From contig CALURL010000007.1 of the NCBI GenBank assembly GCA_944323155.1, positions 1-64,000 of the forward strand: a stretch of DNA of 64,000 nt, written 5' to 3'. Below, in pieces: positions 33,146-41,584 of the stretch; position 1 is the first letter of the stretch, and the number at the start of each line of letters is the position of its first letter. Under the pieces are notes generated by a model. The model was not told the DNA's origin. It did not search any database and saw nothing but the letters and a program-made list of their open reading frames with translations. The translations under genes were made by a program, and so were the position numbers. This DNA is from Candidatus Gastranaerophilales bacterium. GTDB lineage: Bacteria; Cyanobacteriota; Vampirovibrionia; Gastranaerophilales; Gastranaerophilaceae.

Positions 33146-33598
33146 ATGGATAAAAAAGTTATTACAACAAACCGGAAAGCTTTTCATGATTTCACAATTT
33201 TCGACAAATTTGTGGCGGGAATTGTACTGACCGGTACTGAAATTAAGTCCATAAGAAAAAATGCGATTAATTTAAAAGACAGTTTCTGCAAAATAGAAGA
33301 TGGCGAAATTTTTCTATATAACTGCCATATTTCACCGTATGAGCAGGGTAATCGTTTTAACCACGAGGCTGAGCGGACTAGAAAACTTCTATTAACTAAA
33401 AAAGAAATTCTCAAAATGCTTGGTAAAATAAAAAAAGACGGTTACACAATTGTACCTTTAGAAGTTTTTATTACCCATGGTTTTGCCAAAGTTGAAATAG
33501 GACTTGCTAAAGGTAAAAAACTGCATGACAAACGCGATGATATTGCAAAAAAATCACAAAATAGAGAAATTGAAAGAGCTTCTAAAATAAGGTATTAA
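33146..33598 (+). CDS. smpB: SsrA-binding protein SmpB
   Basis: SmpB binds tmRNA and brings it to stalled ribosomes for trans-translation. The 150-residue length is typical. Family marks include NRKAFHDFTIFDKFVAGIVL, GTEIKSIRKNAINLKDSFC, the NCHISPYEQGNRFNHEAERTR block (shown here in parts) and the basic C-terminal tail after KLHDKRDD that mimics codon reading. The tmRNA gene itself is not in the window. RqcH, another rescue factor for stalled ribosomes, is encoded at 39234. The ATG follows a strong -10 box directly. Confidence 0.97.
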   Translation: MDKKVITTNRKAFHDFTIFDKFVAGIVLTGTEIKSIRKNAINLKDSFCKIEDGEIFLYNCHISPYEQGNRFNHEAERTRKLLLTKKEILKMLGKIKKDGYTIVPLEVFITHGFAKVEIGLAKGKKLHDKRDDIAKKSQNREIERASKIRY

Positions 33599-33602
33599 AA
33601 TT

Positions 33603-34547
33603 ATGAAAGTAGTTATTCTCGCAAAAGGAGATATGCTCGCAAATTTGATAGAGGGAACTCTTGATGCAAAATGTGAAATAGCAGGAGTTTTACGATACGA
33701 AAGAACGACTCTTTCTAAACTAAAATTGTTTTTCTACGATTTTTTCAAGCCTTCAAATGATTTGACAGTAATTAAACAATATAAACTGCATGAAATTAAA
33801 TGTAAATCTGCAAATTCTGAAGAATTCAAAAAAGAAATTTTAAAATTAAATGCAGATATAATTCTTGTAGGCACGTGGGGTGAAAAACTTTCAAAAGAAA
33901 CAATAAATTTACCAAAAATTGCAGCGGTAAACGTTCATCCGTCATACCTGCCGCAATACAGAGGCCCTAATCCTTACCTGCAGACAATATGGCATCAGGA
34001 ACCAAATTCGGGAATTACATTTCACTTGATGGATGAAAATTTTGATACTGGTGCAATTATTGCTCAGCAAAAGATTAAAATTTATCCTGGAGATACAGGC
34101 AAAGAGCTTAAGGAAAGAACATTGTTTCAAGCAAGATTAATGGTTTCAGAGGTATTAAAAAAACTTGAATATGGTATTATAATCCCTGTAGCTCAAGACG
34201 AGACAAAAGCGACTTATTTCAAGAATATTAAGCCTGATGATATGATGCTAGATTTTCAGGAAGAAACAGCAGAAGAAATTTGTGCTCACATAAGAGCTTT
34301 TCATCCGTGGTGTCCGTGCTATGTAACTTACAAAAACAACTTTTTTATTCCAAATCCATATAATCTTAAAATCATTGATAGCACAAAGCCTAATATCGGA
34401 GCTATTATTGACAAAAATATTAAAAACAAATCAATAACAGTTCAATGCCAAAATAACAAAGCAATTGTTATGGATAACGTAAAAATATATGGATTTTTAA
34501 AATCACCTTACACAAAATATTTTATAAGCAAAATCAAATGTGTTTAG
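33603..34547 (+). CDS. Formyltransferase, methionyl-tRNA formyltransferase-like
   Basis: This 314-residue protein has the formyltransferase catalytic pattern: an asparagine and histidine in NVHPSYLPQYRGPNP (about 114-128) and the acidic DENFDTGAII (about 146-155), with GTWGEKLSKE before them. The N-terminal half resembles Fmt, which formylates initiator Met-tRNA. The C-terminal half is weaker and contains unusual HPWCPCYVTYKN. A sugar-nucleotide formyltransferase is the alternative. It lies 4 bases after smpB and converges with hydG. If a better Fmt exists elsewhere in the genome, the Fmt name should be dropped. Confidence 0.78.
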   Translation: MKVVILAKGDMLANLIEGTLDAKCEIAGVLRYERTTLSKLKLFFYDFFKPSNDLTVIKQYKLHEIKCKSANSEEFKKEILKLNADIILVGTWGEKLSKETINLPKIAAVNVHPSYLPQYRGPNPYLQTIWHQEPNSGITFHLMDENFDTGAIIAQQKIKIYPGDTGKELKERTLFQARLMVSEVLKKLEYGIIIPVAQDETKATYFKNIKPDDMMLDFQEETAEEICAHIRAFHPWCPCYVTYKNNFFIPNPYNLKIIDSTKPNIGAIIDKNIKNKSITVQCQNNKAIVMDNVKIYGFLKSPYTKYFISKIKCV

Positions 34548-34552
34548 ATAAT

Positions 34553-35971
34553 TTAGAATTTAAAATTTCTTTCTCCGGCTTCAATTTTCTTTAAATCTTC
34601 AATGACTATTTTTTTGATATTTTCATTCTCAATAGCCGGAACTTCTTTGGCAATAAGTTCATTGCCGACTTTTTTGGTTTCAGAAGATGCATAATCTTCT
34701 AAATATTCTTTTAAAGTCAATATCGCGTTTGGATGACAGAAATTATGAATTTGTAAGCCTTTACAAATTTCCATAAATCTGTCTCCTGTTCTACCGCTGC
34801 CATAGCAAGCTGTACAGAAGCTTGGAAGATATCCGAGTTCCATAAGCCACTTAATAACTTCATCCAGCGGACGCCTATCAGAAACATCAAATTGCGCAGA
34901 GTCATCTTTTTCAGGCATTGGGTTAAAATATCCGCCGACGCTTGTTTTTGACCCGCCTGAAATTTGCGAAATTCCAAGCTCTAAAACTCGTTTTCGACAT
35001 TCTGCGCTTTCTCTTGTTGAAACAATCATGCCGGTGTATGGGACGGCAATTCTGATACAGGCAACGATTTTCGCAAAAATATCGTCATCAATACCGTTGT
35101 CAAAAGTATCAGGGTCAATATCATCAGCTTTTCTAATTCTCGGGACACTTATTGTATGAGGTCCAACGCCGTAAACAGCCTCCAAATGTTCTGCATGCAT
35201 TAATAGTCCGGCAAACTCATATCTGTATGATTCTAAGCCAAAAAGAACACCTAATCCGACATCGTCTATGCCGCCCTGCATTGCTCTATCCATGGCTTCT
35301 GTATGGTATTTATAATTATGTTTTGGACCTGTTGGATGAAGTTTTTCGTAACTTTCTTTATTGTAAGTTTCCTGAAATAAGATATAAGTTCCAATCCCAG
35401 CTTCATGAAGTTTTTTATAATTTTCAACAGTAGTTGCCGCAATATTAACATTAACACGTCTTATCGCGCCATTTTTATGTTTAATACTGTAAATTGTTTT
35501 TATTGATTCAAGAATATATTCCAGCGGATTATTAACAGGATCTTCACCGGCTTCTATTGCGAGTCTTTTATGGCCCATATCCTGCAGGGCTATAACTTCA
35601 TTCTTAATTTCTTCCTGAGTAAGTTTTCTACGCGGAATATGTTTGTTTTTTGCGTGATACGGACAATATACACATCCATTGACACAGTAATTAGACAAAT
35701 ATAAAGGTGCAAACATTACAATTCTGTTGCCGTAGTAATCCAATTTAATCTTTTTTGCCAGTTCAAAAATCTCATTATTTTTCTCATCTATATCACAAGC
35801 AAGAAGAACAGATGCCTCTCTGTGAGTTAAGCCTTTTCCTAATCTTGCCTTATCTAATATTCTGTCAATAAGTTCTATATTATCTTTATTTTCATCAGCG
35901 AACTTTAAAGTATCAAGAATTTCCGTATGAGAAATAAATTCATCGGCATTGTGAGATTTTGGATTGTACAT
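34553..35971 (-). CDS. hydG: [FeFe]-hydrogenase maturase HydG (radical SAM tyrosine lyase)
   Basis: HydG cleaves tyrosine to make the CO and CN ligands of the [FeFe]-hydrogenase H-cluster. The 472-residue protein has the radical-SAM cluster CVNGCVYC (C96, C100, C103) and the second, C-terminal cluster in the exact CX2CX22C arrangement (CTAC...NFC, with YGSGRTGDRFM after the second cysteine). This C-terminal motif separates it from the thiamin enzyme ThiH. HydE, HydF and the hydrogenase are not in the window. It indicates hydrogen metabolism in an anaerobe. A GGGGAGGG ribosome binding site precedes the ATG. Confidence 0.93.
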   Translation of the reverse strand: MYNPKSHNADEFISHTEILDTLKFADENKDNIELIDRILDKARLGKGLTHREASVLLACDIDEKNNEIFELAKKIKLDYYGNRIVMFAPLYLSNYCVNGCVYCPYHAKNKHIPRRKLTQEEIKNEVIALQDMGHKRLAIEAGEDPVNNPLEYILESIKTIYSIKHKNGAIRRVNVNIAATTVENYKKLHEAGIGTYILFQETYNKESYEKLHPTGPKHNYKYHTEAMDRAMQGGIDDVGLGVLFGLESYRYEFAGLLMHAEHLEAVYGVGPHTISVPRIRKADDIDPDTFDNGIDDDIFAKIVACIRIAVPYTGMIVSTRESAECRKRVLELGISQISGGSKTSVGGYFNPMPEKDDSAQFDVSDRRPLDEVIKWLMELGYLPSFCTACYGSGRTGDRFMEICKGLQIHNFCHPNAILTLKEYLEDYASSETKKVGNELIAKEVPAIENENIKKIVIEDLKKIEAGERNFKF

Positions 35972-36026
35972 ATGACCCTCCCCTTATAATACAATAATAC
36001 TTCTGTGAAAAATAAAAGTAAATATA

Positions 36027-37082
36027 CTAAAGTCTTTGAACAAAACCGCCGCCGATAAGATGTTTGTCATTTATATCATACATAACACAGGATTGTCCGT
36101 TTGTTACGGAATTTACCGGTTCATAAAATTCTACATATGCAAAATTTTCGCAGAGCCTGACATGCGCTTTTTTGTGTTCCATATTGTAACGTATTTTAAC
36201 CAGAGCATCAAATTCCTGCATTTCAACCGGATATGAAAAGTTCAAATTAGTAACTTTAAGATTTTTTCTATAATTGTCTTCTTCTCTTCCCACATAAACT
36301 ATATTATTTTTAGCATCAATATCTATTACATAGAGAGGATAAGGTGCTGCAATGCCAATTCCTTTTCTTTGCCCTATAGTATATTGATAATATCCTTGAT
36401 GTTCACCCCATTTTTTGCCTGTCAGAATATCTATAAAATCACCTTTTTTATTTCCGAATTTATCTGTTAAATATTTTTTAGTTGTCATCGGCTTTTGTAT
36501 AAAACAAATATCCTGGCTTTCTTTGGAGTCTTTTGGCGGAAGATTGTAATCTACGGCCAATTGTTTAACCTGTTCTTTATCATAGTGATACAAAGGGAAA
36601 ACCGTTTTTGATAACTGTTTTTGGTTAAGTCTGTATAAAAAGTATAATTGGTCTTTACGTTCGTCTTTTGCCGGAAAAAGTTTATAAACGCCATTTTCAC
36701 ATCTTATATCTGCATAATGACCGGTAGCAAAAACATCAGCCTTTAGTGTATCTATCGCATAATCAAACAGAACACCCCATTTAATAAATTGATTACACAT
36801 AATACAAGGATTTGGAGTTCTGCCGCAGTGATAAGAGTCAATAAAGTAATCTATAACATTACTATGAAATTGTTCAACAGCATCAAATACATAATGCTTA
36901 AGACCAAGTCTGTCTGCGACGCGTTTTGCATTTTCAACAACAGAATCAGCTTCACAAAAATTTAGCATTTTCCCTGTCAAACCTATAACTTCATAGCCTT
37001 GTTTTTGAAGCAAAAGAGCAGTAACAGAGCTATCAACCCCGCCGCTCATTGCAACTACTGCTCTTTTATTTTTTGATTCCAT
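36027..37082 (-). CDS. mnmA: tRNA 2-thiouridylase MnmA
   Basis: MnmA puts sulfur on U34 of Lys, Glu and Gln tRNAs. The protein has the PP-loop SGGVDSS (13-19), the catalytic cysteine in NPCIMCNQ and the second in DICFI, plus the conserved FATGHYA block. I choose the ATG at 37082 (MESKNKRAVV) over one six codons upstream. A minus-strand TATAAT (37094-37089) lies six bases before this ATG, so the transcript may be leaderless. It lies downstream of pilin-like gene P2 in the same direction with no terminator between them. Confidence 0.95.
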   Translation of the reverse strand: MESKNKRAVVAMSGGVDSSVTALLLQKQGYEVIGLTGKMLNFCEADSVVENAKRVADRLGLKHYVFDAVEQFHSNVIDYFIDSYHCGRTPNPCIMCNQFIKWGVLFDYAIDTLKADVFATGHYADIRCENGVYKLFPAKDERKDQLYFLYRLNQKQLSKTVFPLYHYDKEQVKQLAVDYNLPPKDSKESQDICFIQKPMTTKKYLTDKFGNKKGDFIDILTGKKWGEHQGYYQYTIGQRKGIGIAAPYPLYVIDIDAKNNIVYVGREEDNYRKNLKVTNLNFSYPVEMQEFDALVKIRYNMEHKKAHVRLCENFAYVEFYEPVNSVTNGQSCVMYDINDKHLIGGGFVQRL

Positions 37083-37088
37083 AATTAA

Positions 37089-37094
37089 ATTATA
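37089..37094 (-). promoter_or_regulatory. -10 box of mnmA, possibly leaderless
   Basis: A perfect TATAAT on the minus strand ends six bases before the chosen ATG at 37082. I see no convincing -35 box, so the call rests on the -10 match and its position. Confidence 0.35.
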
Positions 37095-37114
37095 ATACAA
37101 AATAAATTAAGTTA

Positions 37115-37920
37115 TTATTCATATTTGCCAGGCGTATAATTTTCAGTTTTGATTAGCTTATCAGTTGCAAGAACATAGTTAAGATTCCCATACAAATTAT
37201 CCGAATAGCTCATATCTCCAGTTGGGCCAAATCCAAAACCAAAATTATCAATGCCTACTTGATTTGGCCCCTTAAGTCCATTTGTATCAAAATATATCCA
37301 ACCACAAGCATTACTTGTATGATACGAGCCTTTATGTCCCGTTGGACTTGATGGATCTGGAATAAAATATCCGTTTTCATCTTTTTCATTTGACCAAAAT
37401 TGTTTTGAACAACTGCCATATCTTAAAGCCTCAGAAGTTATAGTTATGAATGTACCGTCAGCCAATACAGCTCTACATGCATTCATATGACTATTTTGTC
37501 GAGTATTACCGGAGCCATCATTTAACTTTTTGTATTGCTTTACGGTATATTTACCACCACAAGAGTCTATATTTGAAGAATCACAAATTTGAACTATATT
37601 TAAATATTTAGAAAGAGATTTTAGTATTTCGTAATCAGAAGTTCCTGCTGTGAAAAAATAAAAATAATCGCCAATTGTTCCATTATCAGCATTCCAACGG
37701 TTAACAGCATTCAAAGCCGTAGAATATGATTTTTTGGCAGCCGTAACAAATTGTTTTTGTCTATAATCTGCAATTAAATTTGGCAACGTCAATGCCGCAA
37801 CTATTCCAATAATACCTAAAGTTGTTAAAACTTCAGCTAAAGTGAATGCACCAAACTTGCCGCAAAAGGAGACTAGGCCTGTGCCCCCCCCCCGTGAAGC
37901 TCATTAAGTAAATTTTTCAT
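37115..37920 (-). CDS. Type IV pilin-like protein P2, frame broken at a G10 tract
   Basis: The ATG at 37920 follows AGGAGAAGAATT and reads MKNLLNELH before ten G (37893-37884). That frame stops at TAG four codons past the run. One frame over, past the run, the sequence reads TGLVSFCGKFGA then FTLAEVLTTLGIIG and the pilin helix, ending in an exterior domain with YFDTNGLKGPNQVGIDNFG. One extra G or a -1 slip gives a 268-residue prepilin with a 25-residue leader. The residue before the cleavage phenylalanine is Ala rather than the usual Gly. The apparent TTG start at 37792 lies inside the helix and is not credible. A consensus promoter lies upstream. Confidence 0.85.
37865..37893 (-). repeat. 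Pilin leader cassette, copy 2 (G10 plus 19-base flank)
   Basis: On the minus strand G10 (37893-37884) is followed by CACAGGCCTAGTCTCCTTT (37883-37865), identical to the flank in P4. The three bases before the tract are CAC, as in P3 and P4. Confidence 0.9.
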
Positions 37921-37950
37921 AATTCTTCTCCTTTCATCCTCAACATTTTC

Positions 37951-37979
37951 ATTATAAAAAAAATTTTTATTTTTTTCAA
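37951..37979 (-). promoter_or_regulatory. Promoter of pilin-like gene P2
   Basis: On the minus strand TTGAAA (37979-37974) and TATAAT (37956-37951) are 17 bases apart, the same words and spacing as in the P1 promoter. Transcription would start about 24 bases before the ATG. Confidence 0.7.
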
Positions 37980-37991
37980 GAGAAACATCTT

Positions 37992-39221
37992 TTAAACATC
38001 GTCTGTGATAAAACCTGTTTGAATAATATTTTTCCCAAATTTATTCTCCAGCCTGTCTAAACATTTTGTAAGCTTTGATTTTTTATCATCCAAATCACTG
38101 TTATCAAACAAAGATAGTTGAGCCTCACTGTTAAATTGAAAAGTATCCAAAATTACACCGGTGCTTCTGTAAAGAGTATTTGGGTTATATAATTTATCAA
38201 GAAGCTCAAAAATAATATCGGAAATTTCCAGCTCAAAATCTGTAGATTTATTTAAGATCCGCTTTTCAGAATACACCTTAAAATCTTTTGTCCTGAGAAA
38301 AATGCTTATACCAAAACACTTTGCATCTAAAGAACGCAATTTTACACAGGCTCTATGAACATGGTAGTTCAAAGAATTTTTCAAATATTCCTTATCCGAA
38401 GTAAACTTTGCCAGAGCACAGGTTTTCTGAATTGATTTTGGGAGCTTAACCTCATCAGACACAGGTGAAATCATTTCTCCTAACAATTCATGCTTCATTT
38501 CAAGCCCGCGGATTCCAACCTGTTTATTAAGCCAGATATCACTCTGCTGAACAAGTTCATAAGCTGTCAATATTCCATTTTTTCGAAAAAACATTGACAA
38601 ATTCTTTCCAATTCCCCATATCTCATCAATAGAAGTTTTTTCAAGTACAGGAATAATTTTTCTTGTTCCTATAAGAAAAACTCCTTCATCAAGTTTTTTT
38701 GCTTTATCCGAAGCTAGTTTTGCAAGAGATTTTGATGAACTCAATCCAATAGATACCGGAATATCTACTCTATTTCTAATTTCTGTTCTTAGCATTTGAG
38801 CGATTTTAAGATAATTTTTTTTGTATAAACGCTCCAAACCCGTTAAATCAACAAATGCTTCATCTATTGAATAAATCTCAACAAGAGGGCTAAACTCTTT
38901 TAAGACAGCCATAACTTTTTTAGAAATATCATAGTATAAATCATGTTTTGCATTAATAAATAATGCCTGCTTCATTTTACCTTCTATCTGAAAATATGGC
39001 ATTCCCATACGAATACCAAGTTTTTTAGCTTCTTTAGAACGTGAGATTACACATTGTCCGCGGGCAGACATTACACATACTGCTTTGCCTTTTAATTCCG
39101 GGTTAACAGCCTGTTCACAAGAAACAAAAAAAGAATCACAATCAACTAATGCTATAACATGTTTACGCGCCATAGCAACATTGTCATCTTTATTCAGAAT
39201 TTCGTCCAATTCATTTTCCAT
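37992..39221 (-). CDS. Y-family DNA polymerase, UmuC type
   Basis: This 409-residue translesion polymerase has the palm-domain metal motifs DCDSFF (near residue 28) and YSIDEAFVDL (near 119-128), the helix-hairpin region (IWGIGKNLSMFF) and a little-finger domain. A beta-clamp-binding motif QLSLF lies near the C-terminus, followed by a UmuC-like tail. It copies past damaged bases under stress. No umuD or lexA is next to it. The start could be M1 or the ATG at codon 17 (MARKHVIAL), which lies closer to the conserved domain. It is 12 bases after rqcH in the same direction. Confidence 0.92.
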   Translation of the reverse strand: MENELDEILNKDDNVAMARKHVIALVDCDSFFVSCEQAVNPELKGKAVCVMSARGQCVISRSKEAKKLGIRMGMPYFQIEGKMKQALFINAKHDLYYDISKKVMAVLKEFSPLVEIYSIDEAFVDLTGLERLYKKNYLKIAQMLRTEIRNRVDIPVSIGLSSSKSLAKLASDKAKKLDEGVFLIGTRKIIPVLEKTSIDEIWGIGKNLSMFFRKNGILTAYELVQQSDIWLNKQVGIRGLEMKHELLGEMISPVSDEVKLPKSIQKTCALAKFTSDKEYLKNSLNYHVHRACVKLRSLDAKCFGISIFLRTKDFKVYSEKRILNKSTDFELEISDIIFELLDKLYNPNTLYRSTGVILDTFQFNSEAQLSLFDNSDLDDKKSKLTKCLDRLENKFGKNIIQTGFITDDV

Positions 39222-39233
39222 AGGCTTTGAAAA

Positions 39234-40652
39234 TTACACTATAATTTCTTTTTCATTTTTATATATAACATATCCTAAAGCTGCTTTTGGCGGCTTTTTT
39301 AAATATTTTCGTTTTGTATAAATAACTCCGGCCTTTGAGGAATTCTTTGCTTTAGAGTATTTTTTAGCAAGCAGAGCACAATAGTAAATTTGTTTATCTG
39401 TAGGATGTGCAGATTTCAAAAGGACATGCGAACCGGCTGAATCTTTTATATGAAACCAGTAATCATCGTCTTTTGAAAGTTTTGAAACAATATAATCATT
39501 CTGTCTATTATTTTTCCCGACAAATACAGGAATTCCTTCAATAGAAAACTCCAAAGGCTGGGATGATATATTTTTATCGGATTTTTTGTCTTTTAGAGAT
39601 TGCGGCTCTATTTCATGTCTAATTTCAACTAAATCAGAAATATTTTCGGCAGCATCTATTGAGTATAAAATTTGCTCATAGTATTCAATTTGCAAACTCA
39701 ATTCTGATGTTAATTCTGTTAATTTCAAAATTGTGTTTTTGCCTTTGTTATAAAGTTTATAAAATCTATTTGCGTTATCCTTAAGCGTTTTTGTATCATC
39801 CAGTTCAATTTTCAAATTTGTTTCATTTTCGTAATCAAATACTTCAATACATTTTGAATAATCCTGAAAATTATACAAGTTCGCCATAATCAAATCGCCA
39901 TAAAGACGATATTTATCTGAATTGCACTCTTTTTCGAGAGTATACTGCATTTTTTTCAGAGATTTCTTATCTTTACTTAGTTTTGAATTAACAATTTGCT
40001 TGCAACGCTCTTTTAGCCTGTTGAATTTATCTTCAAAAATACATTCTGCATAATAATCATCAATAATTTTATTTATATCTTCATCTTTATTTGCAAGAGA
40101 ATTTTCTACTGCATACCAGGAATTTGGGCGGCCTGAAGGGTAGACATACGGAAGCCCTCCTGCCATTTCGCGTTCTCTGCTTTTTTCAGAACCGACATTA
40201 TGCGCACAACCAAGGATTAAATTCGTATCATAGTTATAAAGTATAACGTTTGAATATTTTCCCATAAGTTCAATTGCTAGACACAAATAAATTTTTTCAG
40301 ATAATTCATTATAAGTCTCGATATAAAATTCAAGAATTCGTTCATATTGCGGCTGGTTAACTTTTGCAATACGGGCATTTTCAAGATATTTTCTAAGAAG
40401 CATACAAAACATTGGCGGCTTTTGAGGGATTTCAATCAAACGCTTTTCCTCGTTAACCTTGTCCATAAAACAAACGTGATAAAATTGAGGATTTATATTT
40501 ATATAAAGCTTTCTTGTTTCACCTTGTTTTCTAATCGTAAAAACAAAATCACGCCTTGTTGGCTGCTGAATTTTTTGAATTCTGGCATCTGTCAAAAATT
40601 CACAATTTTGCTCTATAAATTTTTTCAAAGTCAGGCTGTCAAAATTTATCAT
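39234..40652 (-). CDS. rqcH: NFACT-family ribosome quality control protein RqcH
   Basis: RqcH binds obstructed 50S subunits carrying peptidyl-tRNA and adds C-terminal alanine tails that mark the nascent chain for degradation. The 472-residue protein has the NFACT-N domain (first about 200 residues, with FCMLLRKYLENARI and AIELMGKYSNVILYN), a coiled-coil middle and the NFACT-R/DUF814 domain near the C-terminus (DYWFHIKDSAGSHVLLK). Length is somewhat shorter than the Bacillus protein. It complements the smpB/tmRNA route also represented in the window. Confidence 0.91.
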   Translation of the reverse strand: MINFDSLTLKKFIEQNCEFLTDARIQKIQQPTRRDFVFTIRKQGETRKLYININPQFYHVCFMDKVNEEKRLIEIPQKPPMFCMLLRKYLENARIAKVNQPQYERILEFYIETYNELSEKIYLCLAIELMGKYSNVILYNYDTNLILGCAHNVGSEKSREREMAGGLPYVYPSGRPNSWYAVENSLANKDEDINKIIDDYYAECIFEDKFNRLKERCKQIVNSKLSKDKKSLKKMQYTLEKECNSDKYRLYGDLIMANLYNFQDYSKCIEVFDYENETNLKIELDDTKTLKDNANRFYKLYNKGKNTILKLTELTSELSLQIEYYEQILYSIDAAENISDLVEIRHEIEPQSLKDKKSDKNISSQPLEFSIEGIPVFVGKNNRQNDYIVSKLSKDDDYWFHIKDSAGSHVLLKSAHPTDKQIYYCALLAKKYSKAKNSSKAGVIYTKRKYLKKPPKAALGYVIYKNEKEIIV

Positions 40653-40696
40653 AACAAAAGTCTATTATATCAAGAACAAAATACAATATACAAAAT

Positions 40697-40722
40697 AAAA
40701 GCCTGATATTTCACAGGCTTTT
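40697..40722 (-). terminator. Intrinsic terminator of pilin-like gene P3
   Basis: Arms AAAAGCCTG and CAGGCTTTT (40697-40705 and 40714-40722) form a 9-bp stem just past the P3 stop codon, with a T-rich tail on the minus strand. The plus side is also T-rich. Confidence 0.78.
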
Positions 40723-40724
40723 TA

Positions 40725-41524
40725 TTATTTAACTTTATCACCTTTATTATATTTTGTATAAATTGGATTCCCGCCCTGCAAAATGTTATAAAGACTATTA
40801 GAACCTATTGGAGCCCAATCACCGTTTTTTGTAATACCTTTTTGGTCAATAAGTATACCAAAAGCATCAGCTCCAAATTTATTAGGTCCAGCTGGCCCGT
40901 TTGTATCAAAATAAAGTATTGCACAATATCTACGAGTTGCCTCATAAGTTATAAAATTACCGTCTTTATCTTGTGCAAGTGTTCCATCAGGGTTATATTT
41001 TGAATATACAACATCCTCTTCACAAGAAGGATACATACGTACTACAATAGTAGAACCATCATTCACAACAAATAAAGGAAAACCGCCAAGAGCTTGATAA
41101 GTTGCCTCTCCATTTTCATTATAAATTGCAGAAGCATAAGCAATTTCTGGATAAAACCTTTTGCATTGCGCACTACTTGAATTCTGACATAATTTCAAAG
41201 TATTAAAATACTTTGAAAAATTTTCCGCAACTTCAAAAGAAGTCATTGAAGGGTTAAATAATCCCGATACATCCCCCGGAGTTCCATTATCAGCCTCATA
41301 TCTCTGAAGTGCTTGACTGATTAATGAATAAGTACGTCGTGCACGGGTTGCAAATTCTTTGTTTTTATAATCAGCTATCAAATTTGGTAATGTTAAAGCT
41401 GCAACAACGCCTATAATTCCTAAAGTAACTAATACCTCAGCCAGAGTAAAGGCCTTATGGCAGTTGGAAAACGAGACTAGGCCTATGCCCCCCCCCCGTG
41501 AACTAACTTGAATAAATTTTTCAT
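40725..41524 (-). CDS. Type IV pilin-like protein P3, frame broken at a G10 tract
   Basis: The ATG at 41524 follows AAAAGGAGATTT and reads MKNLFKLVH, then ten G (41497-41488). This frame meets two TAG stops right after the run (GCA TAG GCC TAG). In the next frame the sequence reads IGLVSFSNCHKA then FTLAEVLVTLGIIG, and the exterior domain carries YFDTNGPAGPNKFGADAFG. One extra G or a -1 slip gives a 266-residue prepilin. Ala, not Gly, precedes the cleavage site. The flank differs from the other copies at two bases. Unlike P1, P2 and P4, I see no strong -35 box upstream. The gene has its own terminator. Confidence 0.84.
41469..41497 (-). repeat. Pilin leader cassette, copy 3 (G10 plus 19-base flank)
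   Basis: On the minus strand G10 (41497-41488) is followed by CATAGGCCTAGTCTCGTTT (41487-41469), which differs from the P2/P4 flank at two bases; one of the changes creates a second stop codon in the ATG frame. Confidence 0.88.
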
Positions 41525-41584
41525 AGATAAAATCTCCTTTTCTAATCTCATCAAATTAATAATAACAAATTTTTTAGAAAAAAT

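Noticed and set aside
37115-37792. Pilin-like frames starting at internal TTG codons (also 41381 and 50391)
   Set aside because: These starts lie inside or after the pilin membrane helix and lack ribosome binding sites. The real starts are the upstream ATGs before the G10 tracts.
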